From assembly GCF_002214585.1 (NCBI RefSeq), contig NZ_CP014862.1, positions 1,364,001 to 1,428,000 of the forward strand: a stretch of 64,000 nucleotides of DNA. The letters run 5' to 3'. Position 1 is the first letter of the stretch. The number at the start of each line of letters is the position of its first letter. The DNA comes from Thermococcus profundus (GTDB taxonomy: Archaea > Methanobacteriota_B > Thermococci > Thermococcales > Thermococcaceae). The notes beneath the pieces were generated by a model, which saw only the letters and a list, made by a program, of their open reading frames with translations, did no database searches and was not told where the DNA came from. The position numbers and the translations under genes are program-made. Below, piece by piece: positions 37,825 through 45,844 of this stretch.

Positions 37825-38434
37825 AAAGAGGTCTTAATCGTACTCTCCCCCTCGTCTTCTCAGTTAACAGCTCCATCAGCGGCTCGGCCTCGCCCTTTCT
37901 TGTCTCGACAGTGAACTTCACAAGTTCTCCATACTCCTCACCAACAACCCTGCCGCCGTTTTCCTCTATCGTGCTTCTGACCTTATGAAAGAGGTTGTAA
38001 GGAAAAGCTACCTCAAAGCGTTCCGTTTCGTGGACCTCAACTATTCCAGCGTTTTCTATGGCCAAACTGGCGGCATCGCTGTAGGCTTTCACCAAACCGC
38101 CGTAGCCGAGCTTTATCCCACCGAAGTAGCGCGTAACCACCACCACGACGTTGCTCAGCCCTCTGTTTTGGATGACCTTGAGGACAGGCTTTCCAGCGGA
38201 ACCTTTAGGTTCTCCGTCGTCATCATACCTGACCGCGAAGTTCTTGCCATCATTGATGAGATAAGCCGAAACGTTGTGCGTCGCGTCGCTGTGGTGGGCT
38301 TTTATCTTTCCTATGAACCCCCTCGCTTCCTCCTCGGTGTTTGCCGGGGAGGCATAACCTATGAAGACGGACTTCTTAACTATCAGCTGGGCTGTGCCAA
38401 CGCCCCTGATGGTTTTGTAGCCCAAATCCTCCAC
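37808..38434 (-). CDS. YigZ/IMPACT family protein
   Basis: A 208-residue member of the IMPACT family: KSVFIGYASPANTEEEARGFIGKIKAHHSDATHNVSAYLI and YDDDGEPKGSAGKPVLKVIQNRGLSNVVVVVTRYFGGIKLGYGGLVKAY are diagnostic. Related proteins act in translation control or stress responses, though the archaeal role is unknown. The GTG start has GGGGATGA upstream, one base after the stop of the HAD gene, so the pair is co-translated. Confidence 0.92.
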   Translation of the reverse strand: MEDLGYKTIRGVGTAQLIVKKSVFIGYASPANTEEEARGFIGKIKAHHSDATHNVSAYLINDGKNFAVRYDDDGEPKGSAGKPVLKVIQNRGLSNVVVVVTRYFGGIKLGYGGLVKAYSDAASLAIENAGIVEVHETERFEVAFPYNLFHKVRSTIEENGGRVVGEEYGELVKFTVETRKGEAEPLMELLTEKTRGRVRLRPLFMRSL

Positions 38435-38435
38435 C

Positions 38436-38888
38436 TCATCCCCTCAGAGTGGCTATCAGCTTCTTCTCGTCGAGTAGCATTGCTATGGCGTCTTTGACGT
38501 CCGTAACAACGATGTCGCTAGCTAGGAGGGCATCGACGGTGGCCCCTTCCTTCCCGATGACGCAGAAAGCAAGCTCCGCTCCCTCCAGCATAGCAACGTC
38601 GTTGTTTCCGTTGCCAACTGCTGCGTAGGGGGCGTATCCCTTAGCGATCTCTGCCTTCCCCATCCCGCTGGAGACACGCTCTATCCTCAGGGAAAGGCCG
38701 GCCAGCTCTTCTTCAAGGGTCCCGAAGGTGTCCGAGCTGAGAACGACGACGGTGTATTTATCTGCCAATCTCTCAAGGAGGTGTTTCACCTCTTCGCTTA
38801 CTCTCCCGCTCTCCCCAAGGGTGCCGTTGAGGTCGAAGAGAACCACATCAAACCTGAGCTCACCGAAGTTTGGAACCGAAACTTCCAT
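38436..38888 (-). CDS. HAD-superfamily hydrolase, soluble P-type ATPase-like phosphatase
   Basis: A 150-residue HAD. Motif I is VVLFDLNGTLGESG (D at the nucleophile position), motif II VVLSSDTFGT, and motif IV AVGNGNNDVAMLEGAELAFCVIG. The compact form without a cap matches soluble P-type ATPase-like proteins of archaea. It probably removes phosphate from a small molecule; the substrate is unknown. The ATG at 38888 follows GGTGAGCGGG. An upstream frame extension runs through the promoter and is not used. Confidence 0.85.
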   Translation of the reverse strand: MEVSVPNFGELRFDVVLFDLNGTLGESGRVSEEVKHLLERLADKYTVVVLSSDTFGTLEEELAGLSLRIERVSSGMGKAEIAKGYAPYAAVGNGNNDVAMLEGAELAFCVIGKEGATVDALLASDIVVTDVKDAIAMLLDEKKLIATLRG

Positions 38889-39092
38889 CCCGCTCACCAC
38901 TGGTACTAAGCGGCAGACATAAAAACATTGTCGATCCGCGTACCTTAACCGCCGTGAATGGGGCTCTGAAAACAGGGAAGAACGCCAAACCTCGCACCAG
39001 TTTTCTAAAGATATACAACTCGGTAAAGTCAAAAAGTTTAAATACTCCTATGGTCTACTGGGGGTAGTCACCGTCAGAACGGAGGGGAAGCC

Positions 39093-39894
39093 ATGGGGTA
39101 TGGGCCGCTGGATCGTATAATAAGATCTCTCAACGACCATGATGTCCTCGTCAGGCTCAATACATTTCTCATGCTGTACTTCGGATGGATCGGATTCACG
39201 GTCGTGTACGACCACTTCTTGAAGTACCACAGCCGGAACGTCGTTGAGGCCTTTCTGAGGCTGCCCTTTACGTCCTATGACTTCATAGTCTCCGTAGTGG
39301 ACTTCTCAAAAAGCGCCCCCCCGTTCTATCTCCTGATGAAGGCCGTTTATTACATAGGCTTCTCCGGCTCGATTGCACTAACGGTCTTCTTCATCCTGAT
39401 ATACTGGAGGGACCTTGAGAAAGCCGATGAACTCGCCTTTGGCTACCTGCTTGCCTACGGGTTCTGCGGGCTTACTTATTCCCTCTTCCATGTCTATGCC
39501 CCCCCACTACGTCTACAACCTTCCGGGATTCTACCCCGACAGAACGTACCTCACCCAGCAGGAGTTCGTCCTTCCGTCGCTCCACAACACGGTGGCGGCG
39601 ATTAACATACTGGTTCTCTGGAAATACCGGGAGAAAACGTGGGGCAAGCTTCTCATAGGCCTCAACTCCCTCGTCCCCTTTGCCACGATTTTTCTCGGGC
39701 ACCACTGGATCTACGACGCGCTGGCTGGGATATTCCTGGCAATGGTGATAGGAAAGCTCTCCCAGGGAAAGAGAATAGAGATACCCTCCTCACTAAAGAG
39801 GACCCACATATCCCACATTCAAAGGGTCACGGTCCTGGGCTTTCTGGCAGGAGGGTTTATCCTCTTCCTGGCCGTTACATTGCCCAAACCCTAG
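39093..39894 (+). pseudogene. PAP2-superfamily membrane phosphatase-like gene with frameshift in a C7 run
   Basis: Two overlapping frames together give one protein of about 266 residues with six or so membrane segments. The first half ends at ...LFHVYAPP, the second resumes HYVYNLPGFYPDRTYLTQQE and carries FVLPSLHN and FLGHHWIYDALAG, the PSxH and HxxxD parts of the PAP2 active site. Removing one C from the C7 run at 39499-39505 joins them perfectly. This is a sequencing error, a recent mutation, or slippage. The start follows GAGGGGAAGCC; box A AGTTTAAATAC lies at 39035-39045. Confidence 0.82.
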
Positions 39895-39938
39895 CGGGAA
39901 AAACTTATAAACCCCCTTCCCATCTTTCCATCGGTTGT

Positions 39939-40015
39939 GCCGGGGTAGCCTAGCTCGGCAGGGCGGCGGACTCGTAATCCGCAGGTCCCGGGTTCAAATC
40001 CCGGTCCCGGCTCCA
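39939..40015 (+). tRNA. tRNA-Thr (anticodon CGU)
   Basis: Acceptor GCCGGGG pairs with TCCCGGC (one G-U), the D arm is AGCCTAGCTCGGCAGGGC, the anticodon loop CTCGTAA gives anticodon CGU, and the T arm has GGTTCAAATCCC. Discriminator U and encoded CCA end it (40012-40015). Box A CTTATAAAC lies at 39904-39912, about 27 bp upstream. Confidence 0.95.
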
Positions 40016-40070
40016 CAACTTCTCCGCCACGTTTTTATACCTCCCAATCCAAAATTCTTTAGGTGATCCC

Positions 40071-40472
40071 GTGCACCCCATCAAGAGCGCGGTTACCGTT
40101 AAGGGAAGCGGGGAGTTCTCAAGGAGCGAGTTAGTTGGGATTCTAGCCTTCAAGCTGAGGCTCATGAGTGTAAGCGAGGCAAAACGCTCTATTGAGGAAT
40201 GGCTGAATAAGGGACTCCTTGAGGCGGACGGGGACACATTGAAGGTCAGATTGGAGTTCCTCAACAGAACAAAGGAGAGCGAGGATCTCTTTGAGGAGAT
40301 GGTATCCCACGTGGCCTCTGCCCTTGAATGGGAAAGGGCCGATCTCTTGGAGGCTCTGGATGAGTTCTCAAAGAGGTATGGAAACCTGGACAAAAAGCTT
40401 GTTCTCTACCTCTTCGGCCTTGAGAAAGGAGTCAACATGGAGAAGTTCAAGGACAGGCTGGAGCTTGAATGA
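40071..40472 (+). CDS. DUF2240 family protein
   Basis: A 133-residue helical protein of a family limited to archaea (FSRSELVGILAFKLRLMSVSEAKRSIEEWLNKGLLE is typical). The helix-turn-helix-like N-terminal half suggests a nucleic-acid or regulatory role, without proof. It starts at GTG behind AGGTGATCCC. It lies 55 bp after tRNA-Thr with a box A (GTTTTTATACC) in between. Confidence 0.8.
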   Translation: MHPIKSAVTVKGSGEFSRSELVGILAFKLRLMSVSEAKRSIEEWLNKGLLEADGDTLKVRLEFLNRTKESEDLFEEMVSHVASALEWERADLLEALDEFSKRYGNLDKKLVLYLFGLEKGVNMEKFKDRLELE

Positions 40473-40517
40473 GGGCAAACCTAATTAATTTTCGTGAGTA
40501 CATCCCCCGGTGAGACC

Positions 40518-41069
40518 ATGCCGGAGGAGGCTCTTATAGTTGTTGACATGCAGAGGGATTTTATGCCCGGGGGCGCGCTTCCAGTTCCCGAAGGGGACAG
40601 AATAATACCTATCGTGAACGGCTGCATAAGGAAGTTCCGTGAAAGGGGAGCCCTCATTGTGGCAACAAGGGACTGGCACCCGGAGAACCACGTCAGCTTT
40701 AAAGAGCGGGGAGGCCCATGGCCAGCCCACTGCGTTCGGAATACGCCGGGGGCAGAGTTCGTCGTCGAACTTCCGGCGGACGCGGTGATAATTTCCAAGG
40801 CGACTGAACCTGATAAAGAGGCCTACTCTGGATTCGAGGGCACGGAACTGGAGAAAATACTAAAGGAAAACGGCATCAAGCGGGTTTACGTCTGCGGCGT
40901 TGCGACCGAGTACTGCGTTAGGGCAACGGCCCTTGACGCGGTCAGACTGGGCTTTGAAACATTTCTCCTGCGCGATGCAGTGAGGGGCATAACCCCAGAG
41001 GGCGAGAGGAGAGCGCTTAAAGAGATGGAGAGTGCGGGGATAAAGATAGTGAGATGTGACTCAGTTTAA
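40518..41069 (+). CDS. pncA: nicotinamidase/pyrazinamidase (isochorismatase fold)
   Basis: A 183-residue cysteine hydrolase that turns nicotinamide into nicotinate in NAD salvage. The triad is visible: D10 in VVDMQRDFMPGGAL, Lys in SKATEPDKEAYSGF, and Cys in CGVATEYCVRATALDA. DWHPENHVSF supplies metal ligands. The ATG at 40518 follows GGTGAGACC; earlier in-frame codons lie in the promoter. The last nine bases overlap the convergent AI-2E family gene. Confidence 0.93.
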   Translation: MPEEALIVVDMQRDFMPGGALPVPEGDRIIPIVNGCIRKFRERGALIVATRDWHPENHVSFKERGGPWPAHCVRNTPGAEFVVELPADAVIISKATEPDKEAYSGFEGTELEKILKENGIKRVYVCGVATEYCVRATALDAVRLGFETFLLRDAVRGITPEGERRALKEMESAGIKIVRCDSV

Positions 41070-42059
41070 ACCCCTATGGACCTCCTTCCATTCCTTGAGG
41101 AGAACAAGGGCCACACTGAGTATCACCGGACCCAGTATGAGGCCCTTAAGTCCGAAGGCCCACGTTCCGCCGAGCATTCCTATGAAAACCAGGGTCTCAT
41201 CGAGATCCGCATCCCTCGCAACGAGCATCGGTCTGATCGTGTAATCTGGAAGGGGAGAGACGAGGGCCGCGCCGTATATCGATATCCCCACTGCCCCGAG
41301 TATTGAGCCCTCCTGGTAGAGGTAGATAGCGCCGGCCACCCAGAGCATCCAGCCTTCGAGGAGGGGAACGAAGCTGAAGATGAAGGTCAAAAGCCCAGCT
41401 ATGACCGCGGTGTAAAAATCCCCCACCCCGAATATTACGTACCCCACTGTCATCAGGACGCTCTTGGCCACGTTAAGAAGGAGCCAAGCCCTAACAAGGG
41501 CATTGAGGGTTTTATCAACCCTCTCAATTATCTCGGTCATGAGAGCCCGCTGACTGGGGGGAACGAGAGACAGAACGAACTCCGTGGTGTATTCCCCGTA
41601 AACGAGGGAGTAGTAGAAGGTGAAGAGAAAGATCGTCATTTGAAGCGCATACCCCGGAACGGAGAAAGTAAAGGACGATACGTAGCCCGCTAGTTTGGGA
41701 ACTATCTGTGATCTAAGGCCCTCCACAAAGTTCTGGAGAGTTCCAGAGAGGGGCAGTGACGTCAGCCATGAAAAAACGTCTTGAACGCTGGTGTAGAAGC
41801 TCCGTATGAGGTTCAGGGAAACGAGGGTCAGGAAGGCCAGAAAGCCCGCACCTATACCTATCATAACTATCGTCAGGAGCAGGGCCGAGGCCTCAGGGGA
41901 TAAGCGCCTTTTCAGCCTGTCGTGGACGGGGTAGAAGATGTAAGCTAGCAAAACACCAAAGAAGAGGGAGGTAAGGAGAGGACTAACCGTCCTCCAGGAC
42001 AGGTACAGAACCAGCAGGCTGACGGCGCTCCAGATGATCATCTCGGTTTTCCCGTTCAT
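41061..42059 (-). CDS. AI-2E family transporter
   Basis: A 332-residue membrane protein with about eight segments in the family pattern: LLTSLFFGVLLAYIFYPVHDRLKRRL near the N-terminus and FIFSFVPLLEGWMLWVAGAIYLY with DYTIRPMLVARD in the C-half. Relatives carry autoinducer-2, Na+ or other ions, so substrate is open. The ATG at 42059 follows AGGGTGCC; box A AACTTTATAAC (about 42085-42094) gives a very short leader. Confidence 0.87.
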   Translation of the reverse strand: MNGKTEMIIWSAVSLLVLYLSWRTVSPLLTSLFFGVLLAYIFYPVHDRLKRRLSPEASALLLTIVMIGIGAGFLAFLTLVSLNLIRSFYTSVQDVFSWLTSLPLSGTLQNFVEGLRSQIVPKLAGYVSSFTFSVPGYALQMTIFLFTFYYSLVYGEYTTEFVLSLVPPSQRALMTEIIERVDKTLNALVRAWLLLNVAKSVLMTVGYVIFGVGDFYTAVIAGLLTFIFSFVPLLEGWMLWVAGAIYLYQEGSILGAVGISIYGAALVSPLPDYTIRPMLVARDADLDETLVFIGMLGGTWAFGLKGLILGPVILSVALVLLKEWKEVHRGLN

Positions 42060-42241
42060 GGCACCCTTTAATCTTACCCGCACGCGGTTATAAAGTTTGA
42101 TGCTGGGGGATCGAACTTTTCCCAGTCTTTTTAAGTAACCTAATCCCTAAGGGGACCCTCCATAACACCCAACCTAGGTAAGAGACCCTCGAGAGAAAAA
42201 GATAAAGGGCGGTAGATGAAACTACAACAGGTAGACGGTGC

Positions 42242-42302
42242 CCTCAGGATGATGACTTTGCCGAGTTCTGACCGAGTGATGACTCAAACCGGCTGACTGG
42301 GG
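42242..42302 (+). ncRNA. C/D box sRNA (2'-O-methylation guide)
   Basis: All elements are present in order: terminal stem CCTCAG/CTGGGG, box C ATGATGA (42249-42255), a 12-nt guide, box D' CTGA (42268-42271), C' GTGATGA (42276-42282), a 10-nt guide, box D CTGA (42293-42296). The D' guide CTTTGCCGAGTT complements AACUCGGCAAAG, which I recall as a conserved archaeal 23S rRNA stretch in domain III/IV; the fifth base upstream of D' points to its C5. The 3' part overlaps the end of the 101-residue gene on the other strand. Confidence 0.9.
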
Positions 42303-42589
42303 GCCAGATCTATCAGCGCGGTATCTTCATTCTTACCCTTTCCCATACTCGACGCCTCAACGGCGGCAGTTATTACGGGCTCCATGCCCCTAGCACCTAC
42401 GAGGAAAACCCCAATGACGCCGCTGATCCCCCGATACCTCCCATGCGGCTTTATCAGAAGGTAGAGATCCTCCCCATCCGTGACCGTTGAAACCATCTGG
42501 GCGTCGGCTACGATTCTTACGGCGTTTTTTCCTCCCCTTCCCCAGATTGAGTACACCTCCAGAAAACCATCGGAGTAGAACACCGACAC
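42284..42589 (-). CDS. hypothetical protein, about 101 aa, start uncertain
   Basis: I do not recognise it. The frame begins at GTG (42589) with GGAG three bases before. The same frame stays open for some 40 codons further upstream (GGIIHRFGQGFVFIEHNGRV) with protein-like composition but no ATG, GTG or TTG. A non-standard start (ATC or ATA behind GGGGG) or a lost start is possible. A box A-like TTATGAAATTTT lies still further upstream. The 3' end is shared with the C/D sRNA on the other strand. Confidence 0.5.
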   Translation of the reverse strand: MSVFYSDGFLEVYSIWGRGGKNAVRIVADAQMVSTVTDGEDLYLLIKPHGRYRGISGVIGVFLVGARGMEPVITAAVEASSMGKGKNEDTALIDLAPSQPV

Positions 42590-42803
42590 ATACTCCGTGC
42601 ATTCTCCCGGACTGAGAAGGTGAACCCTACCATTGTGTTCGATGAAAACAAAGCCCTGGCCGAACCTATGTATGATGCCCCCGACAGACTGTCCAGGTAG
42701 CGGCCCAAAATTTCATAAGCCTTGCCTCCCATACGTATCACTGGATAAACTACGGTACCCGCGAATATGGGTAATTGGTCGTTATTGTAAAGGAGGGGCT
42801 GAA

Positions 42804-43487
42804 ATGAGGATAGTCGCAGCAGATACAGGTGGTGCCCTGCTTGATGAAGCTTACAATCCCCTCGGCCTTGTAGCCACGGCCGCGGTTCTCGTGGAAAAGC
42901 CGTATAAAACGGCATCAGTCAGCCTCGTCCGCTACGCCGACCCGTTCAGCTACGACATGAGCGGGAGGCAGGCCATAAGGGACGAGACTTATCTGGCCGT
43001 TGAACTCGCCAGAGAGGTTATGCCGGATGTGGTGCACCTCGACTCCACTATAGGAGGTATCGAGGTCAGAAAACTGGACGAGGCCACTATAGATGCCCTG
43101 AGCATAACCGACCGGGGAAAGGAAGTGTGGAAGGATCTGGCCAAAGATCTCCAGCCGTTGGCAAGAAGATTTTGGGAGGAAACGGGGATAGAGATCGTCG
43201 CGGTGGGAAAATCCAGCGTTCCGGTAAGAATAGCCGAGATCTACTCAGGGATTTATACGGCGAAGTGGGCTGTAGAGTACGCCAAGGAGCACGGAAGGGC
43301 TAGGGTGGGACTTCCCAGATACATGAAAGTCGAGATAATGCCCGGAAGGATACACGGGGAGAGCCTCGACCCCCGAGAGGGAGGACTCTACGGAGAAGTC
43401 GATGCCCAAGCAGATGGTATCGGCTGGGAGCTCTACCCGAACCCTTTCGTGAGGCGTTTTATGGTCTTGGAGGTCTGGAGGGCTTGA
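42804..43487 (+). CDS. DUF4152 family protein
   Basis: A 227-residue protein: MRIVAADTGGALLDEAYNPLGLVATAAVLVEKPYKTA and VHLDSTIGGIEVRKLDEATIDAL, then MKVEIMPGRIHGESLDPREGGL. The family is restricted to Thermococcales and relatives; the fold is known from structural genomics as I recall, but not the function. DTG and DST suggest an RNase H/actin-like nucleotide or metal site. GGAGGGGCTGAA precedes the ATG. Confidence 0.83.
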   Translation: MRIVAADTGGALLDEAYNPLGLVATAAVLVEKPYKTASVSLVRYADPFSYDMSGRQAIRDETYLAVELAREVMPDVVHLDSTIGGIEVRKLDEATIDALSITDRGKEVWKDLAKDLQPLARRFWEETGIEIVAVGKSSVPVRIAEIYSGIYTAKWAVEYAKEHGRARVGLPRYMKVEIMPGRIHGESLDPREGGLYGEVDAQADGIGWELYPNPFVRRFMVLEVWRA

Positions 43488-43641
43488 GAACGAATTTTAG
43501 TTCTTCCCTCAGTTTTTAAGGAGTGATACCCTCGATGCAGCGGATCAAAGATTATGCCCCTTTGCCGTTCTGATGCTGATTCCAGTGCCCACTCGACTCC
43601 AGGGAGGCCAAAAGAAAGAGGAAAGAAAGGGATAGTTGGCA

Positions 43642-44697
43642 TTACGAGTGGTTTTGGCTCTCTGGGTCTTGTATATGTTGCTTCTGACCTGTTGGAACCT
43701 CGCACTCCGGCCCATCCCTAATCTCAATGCCCGGTATCTTCCCTATCCTCGATATTATCACTTCACCCTCGTAGTTTTTCACTCCGGAGATTGAATACAA
43801 GATGAGCTTGTCCTCCCCGGGACATGTTCTAATCCTTGCCCGTATGACATAGTCTCTGCCAAGATATATGCTCATTGTATATTCATGTGTCAGGTAATCA
43901 AAGTGTAAATCAACAGGACGTGTTGCATATGGTCCCATGGCAGCATGTACTAACTGGAAAAGCAATTTATTTGCATGTTCAATGTCTATGTGAGCGGTTA
44001 AATTGGAAGCATCCTCACGATTGGATGTAACAACGAGGAGACTACTTCGGACGTATGACTGATTTGTACCCTCTGGCCCCTCTTCGTCGCTGTCTGCGTA
44101 ATACTCATCCAGATATATTTTTATACGGGTCTCAAAACCAATATAACCAAAAACAGAGGATAACCCTGTTAAATCACTCCCAAACAGACCGCAGGGAAAC
44201 ACAAGCTTGGAAATCTTCTTAATGGCCTCCGTTGCAGAACGCTCGAGGCTTCTCCCGAGTTCCATGTGTATTATGTCATCAAGTCTAATGCAACCGTCAT
44301 GCACGTACATATAGGTCCATAGAAACTTCCCCCAATCCACTACTGCATACCACTGCCAGCTGTGCAAGTTTTCAGCGATGACTACCGGTGTTATTCTGGT
44401 ACTCCTAAATTTCTCCGCATTCCTCCTTAATACTATTAGGCCCCAAATTAGTTCACCCTCCGCTCGAAGAAGCCTAATGAAGGCTTCAGCCAGCTTCATG
44501 TTCTTCAACAATCTGCACTCGTTATTAAGGACGAACAGCATATTGCCATCCTTTATGACCCTGCCCTTGAATGACCTAACCCAGTGATAGAATTTCCCAT
44601 CCCCTCGTATCACTGAGACCTCTATTTCACCAATTTCTGGTTCCGCTCCCTGGATGACACTCCTCAGCTTTTTAAAATCTAAGATGTAGCGTTCCAT
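43642..44697 (-). CDS. unknown protein, 351 aa, accessory region
   Basis: I do not recognise it. It has no signal peptide, membrane segment or known motif; cysteines are few. The C-terminal part (DYVIRARIRTCPGEDKLILYSISG) is strand-rich. Base composition is clearly more AT-rich than its neighbours. The ATG at 44697 lies three bases after the stop of the upstream unknown gene and has GGGGGGGCGAG upstream, so the two form one unit. Confidence 0.65.
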   Translation of the reverse strand: MERYILDFKKLRSVIQGAEPEIGEIEVSVIRGDGKFYHWVRSFKGRVIKDGNMLFVLNNECRLLKNMKLAEAFIRLLRAEGELIWGLIVLRRNAEKFRSTRITPVVIAENLHSWQWYAVVDWGKFLWTYMYVHDGCIRLDDIIHMELGRSLERSATEAIKKISKLVFPCGLFGSDLTGLSSVFGYIGFETRIKIYLDEYYADSDEEGPEGTNQSYVRSSLLVVTSNREDASNLTAHIDIEHANKLLFQLVHAAMGPYATRPVDLHFDYLTHEYTMSIYLGRDYVIRARIRTCPGEDKLILYSISGVKNYEGEVIISRIGKIPGIEIRDGPECEVPTGQKQHIQDPESQNHS

Positions 44698-44699
44698 CC

Positions 44700-45620
44700 T
44701 CACTCGCCCCCCCAATAAGCTTCATCAATAGGATAACCAACGGAATGTCCGGAATCCAAATCAAAAATGTCAGTTGCTATTTTCCAGGTAATTGCCTCAA
44801 GCATTTTCCTTAAACGGTTCTCGTTGGCACGTATTAAGTCCTCAAGACCCAGCTCACGGGTCATACGCATTAACTCCCACTCATCAATTGCCATTGTTAC
44901 CAGGGTTTCAATATCCAGATAGTCCTCTTCTAAAGCCTTCAACTTAAGCTTCAGAGATGAAAGGGCAAGCTCGATATCTCTACTGGGCAACCCAAAAACC
45001 CTTGCAGGGATGAGAAAACCTATGTACGGCTTTCTCCCGATGACAGGGACACCCACAACCAGTACATCGGTGTCGCCTATGGTTGCCTCAACATCAGTAA
45101 CGTCCTCAACAAAGCCAATTTTGAACTTTCTATCGTCCCCTGTGTAGAACACCACCTGTTTAAGCACAAGGGGTGACGTTAGCGTCAAAAACTCTACAAC
45201 CGGCTTTCCATTGAAGAAAAGCCCGGTGAATTTTAGCCTCGCTTCGAAAAGTTCAACACCGTTAAAGTAAAAGCTGAAGTCCCTGATAATCAGCTCCCTC
45301 GGAACAATGTCGATGTCCCCAACCTCATCGTCATCGATAAGGAAAAGAACTGTATCCCCCTCAATTTTGAAGAGGGGCAAACCATCCGTTAGACCTTCTC
45401 GAACGCTCAATGCGCTCCTGTCTACCGTAAACTCCATTCCTTCAACAATAATGTTGAACCTTGCTGGGAGCGCCTCGCCAAAGGCAACGAACTTTGCGAC
45501 TTCGCTACCTGCTTCATCGCCTAGAAGGGTACTGAACTTCTCCATAAACCTCCGGTACATATCTATCTTCTTAAGCACCGTTTTAGGTGCATCAACAACA
45601 ACCTTATTACCTACTTCCAT
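44700..45620 (-). CDS. unknown protein, 306 aa, accessory region
   Basis: I do not recognise it. Strand-rich N- and middle parts (ALPARFNIIVEGMEFTVDRS, TVLFLIDDDEVGDIDIVP) precede a helical C-terminus (IETLVTMAIDEWELMRMTREL). It is acidic and probably cytoplasmic. GGAGGTAG before the ATG fixes the start. Box A GTTTTTAAAATTG lies about 45-55 bp upstream, with a dyad further up. It is coupled to the 351-residue gene. Confidence 0.67.
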   Translation of the reverse strand: MEVGNKVVVDAPKTVLKKIDMYRRFMEKFSTLLGDEAGSEVAKFVAFGEALPARFNIIVEGMEFTVDRSALSVREGLTDGLPLFKIEGDTVLFLIDDDEVGDIDIVPRELIIRDFSFYFNGVELFEARLKFTGLFFNGKPVVEFLTLTSPLVLKQVVFYTGDDRKFKIGFVEDVTDVEATIGDTDVLVVGVPVIGRKPYIGFLIPARVFGLPSRDIELALSSLKLKLKALEEDYLDIETLVTMAIDEWELMRMTRELGLEDLIRANENRLRKMLEAITWKIATDIFDLDSGHSVGYPIDEAYWGGE

Positions 45621-45692
45621 TTTTACTACCTCCACGTCCTGCAAACAAATATTTGGATTGTCAATTTTAAAAACTTTATCAAATTCTTATCT

Positions 45693-45711
45693 ATACTATA
45701 CATCATAGTAT
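45693..45711. repeat. perfect 7-5-7 dyad upstream of the unknown gene pair
   Basis: ATACTAT-ACATC-ATAGTAT is perfect and lies about 20 bp upstream of the box A of the pair, a position suited to an activator. On the + strand it is followed by TTTTT, so it could also be read as a hairpin terminator, but no + transcript should end here. Confidence 0.5.
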
Positions 45712-45844
45712 TTTTATTCATTGCATAAACGTCATCAATACCAAGGTCTTAAATCTAGGCTTACCCCCGATGAGGCATCTCAAAACAGCTCACCATGTCC
45801 ACAATGAAGGCTCACTGTGAAAAGAAAGAAACGAACAGAAATAC

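Noticed and set aside
42517-42915. 132-codon frame on the minus strand
   Set aside because: It overlaps the start of the DUF4152 gene and has a composition unlike a protein; the neighbouring frame reads more like coding sequence.
43501-43640. Box A-like TTTTTAAG followed by apparent noncoding sequence
   Set aside because: It probably belongs to the terminator of the DUF4152 gene. No stable fold or guide boxes were seen, so no RNA is claimed.
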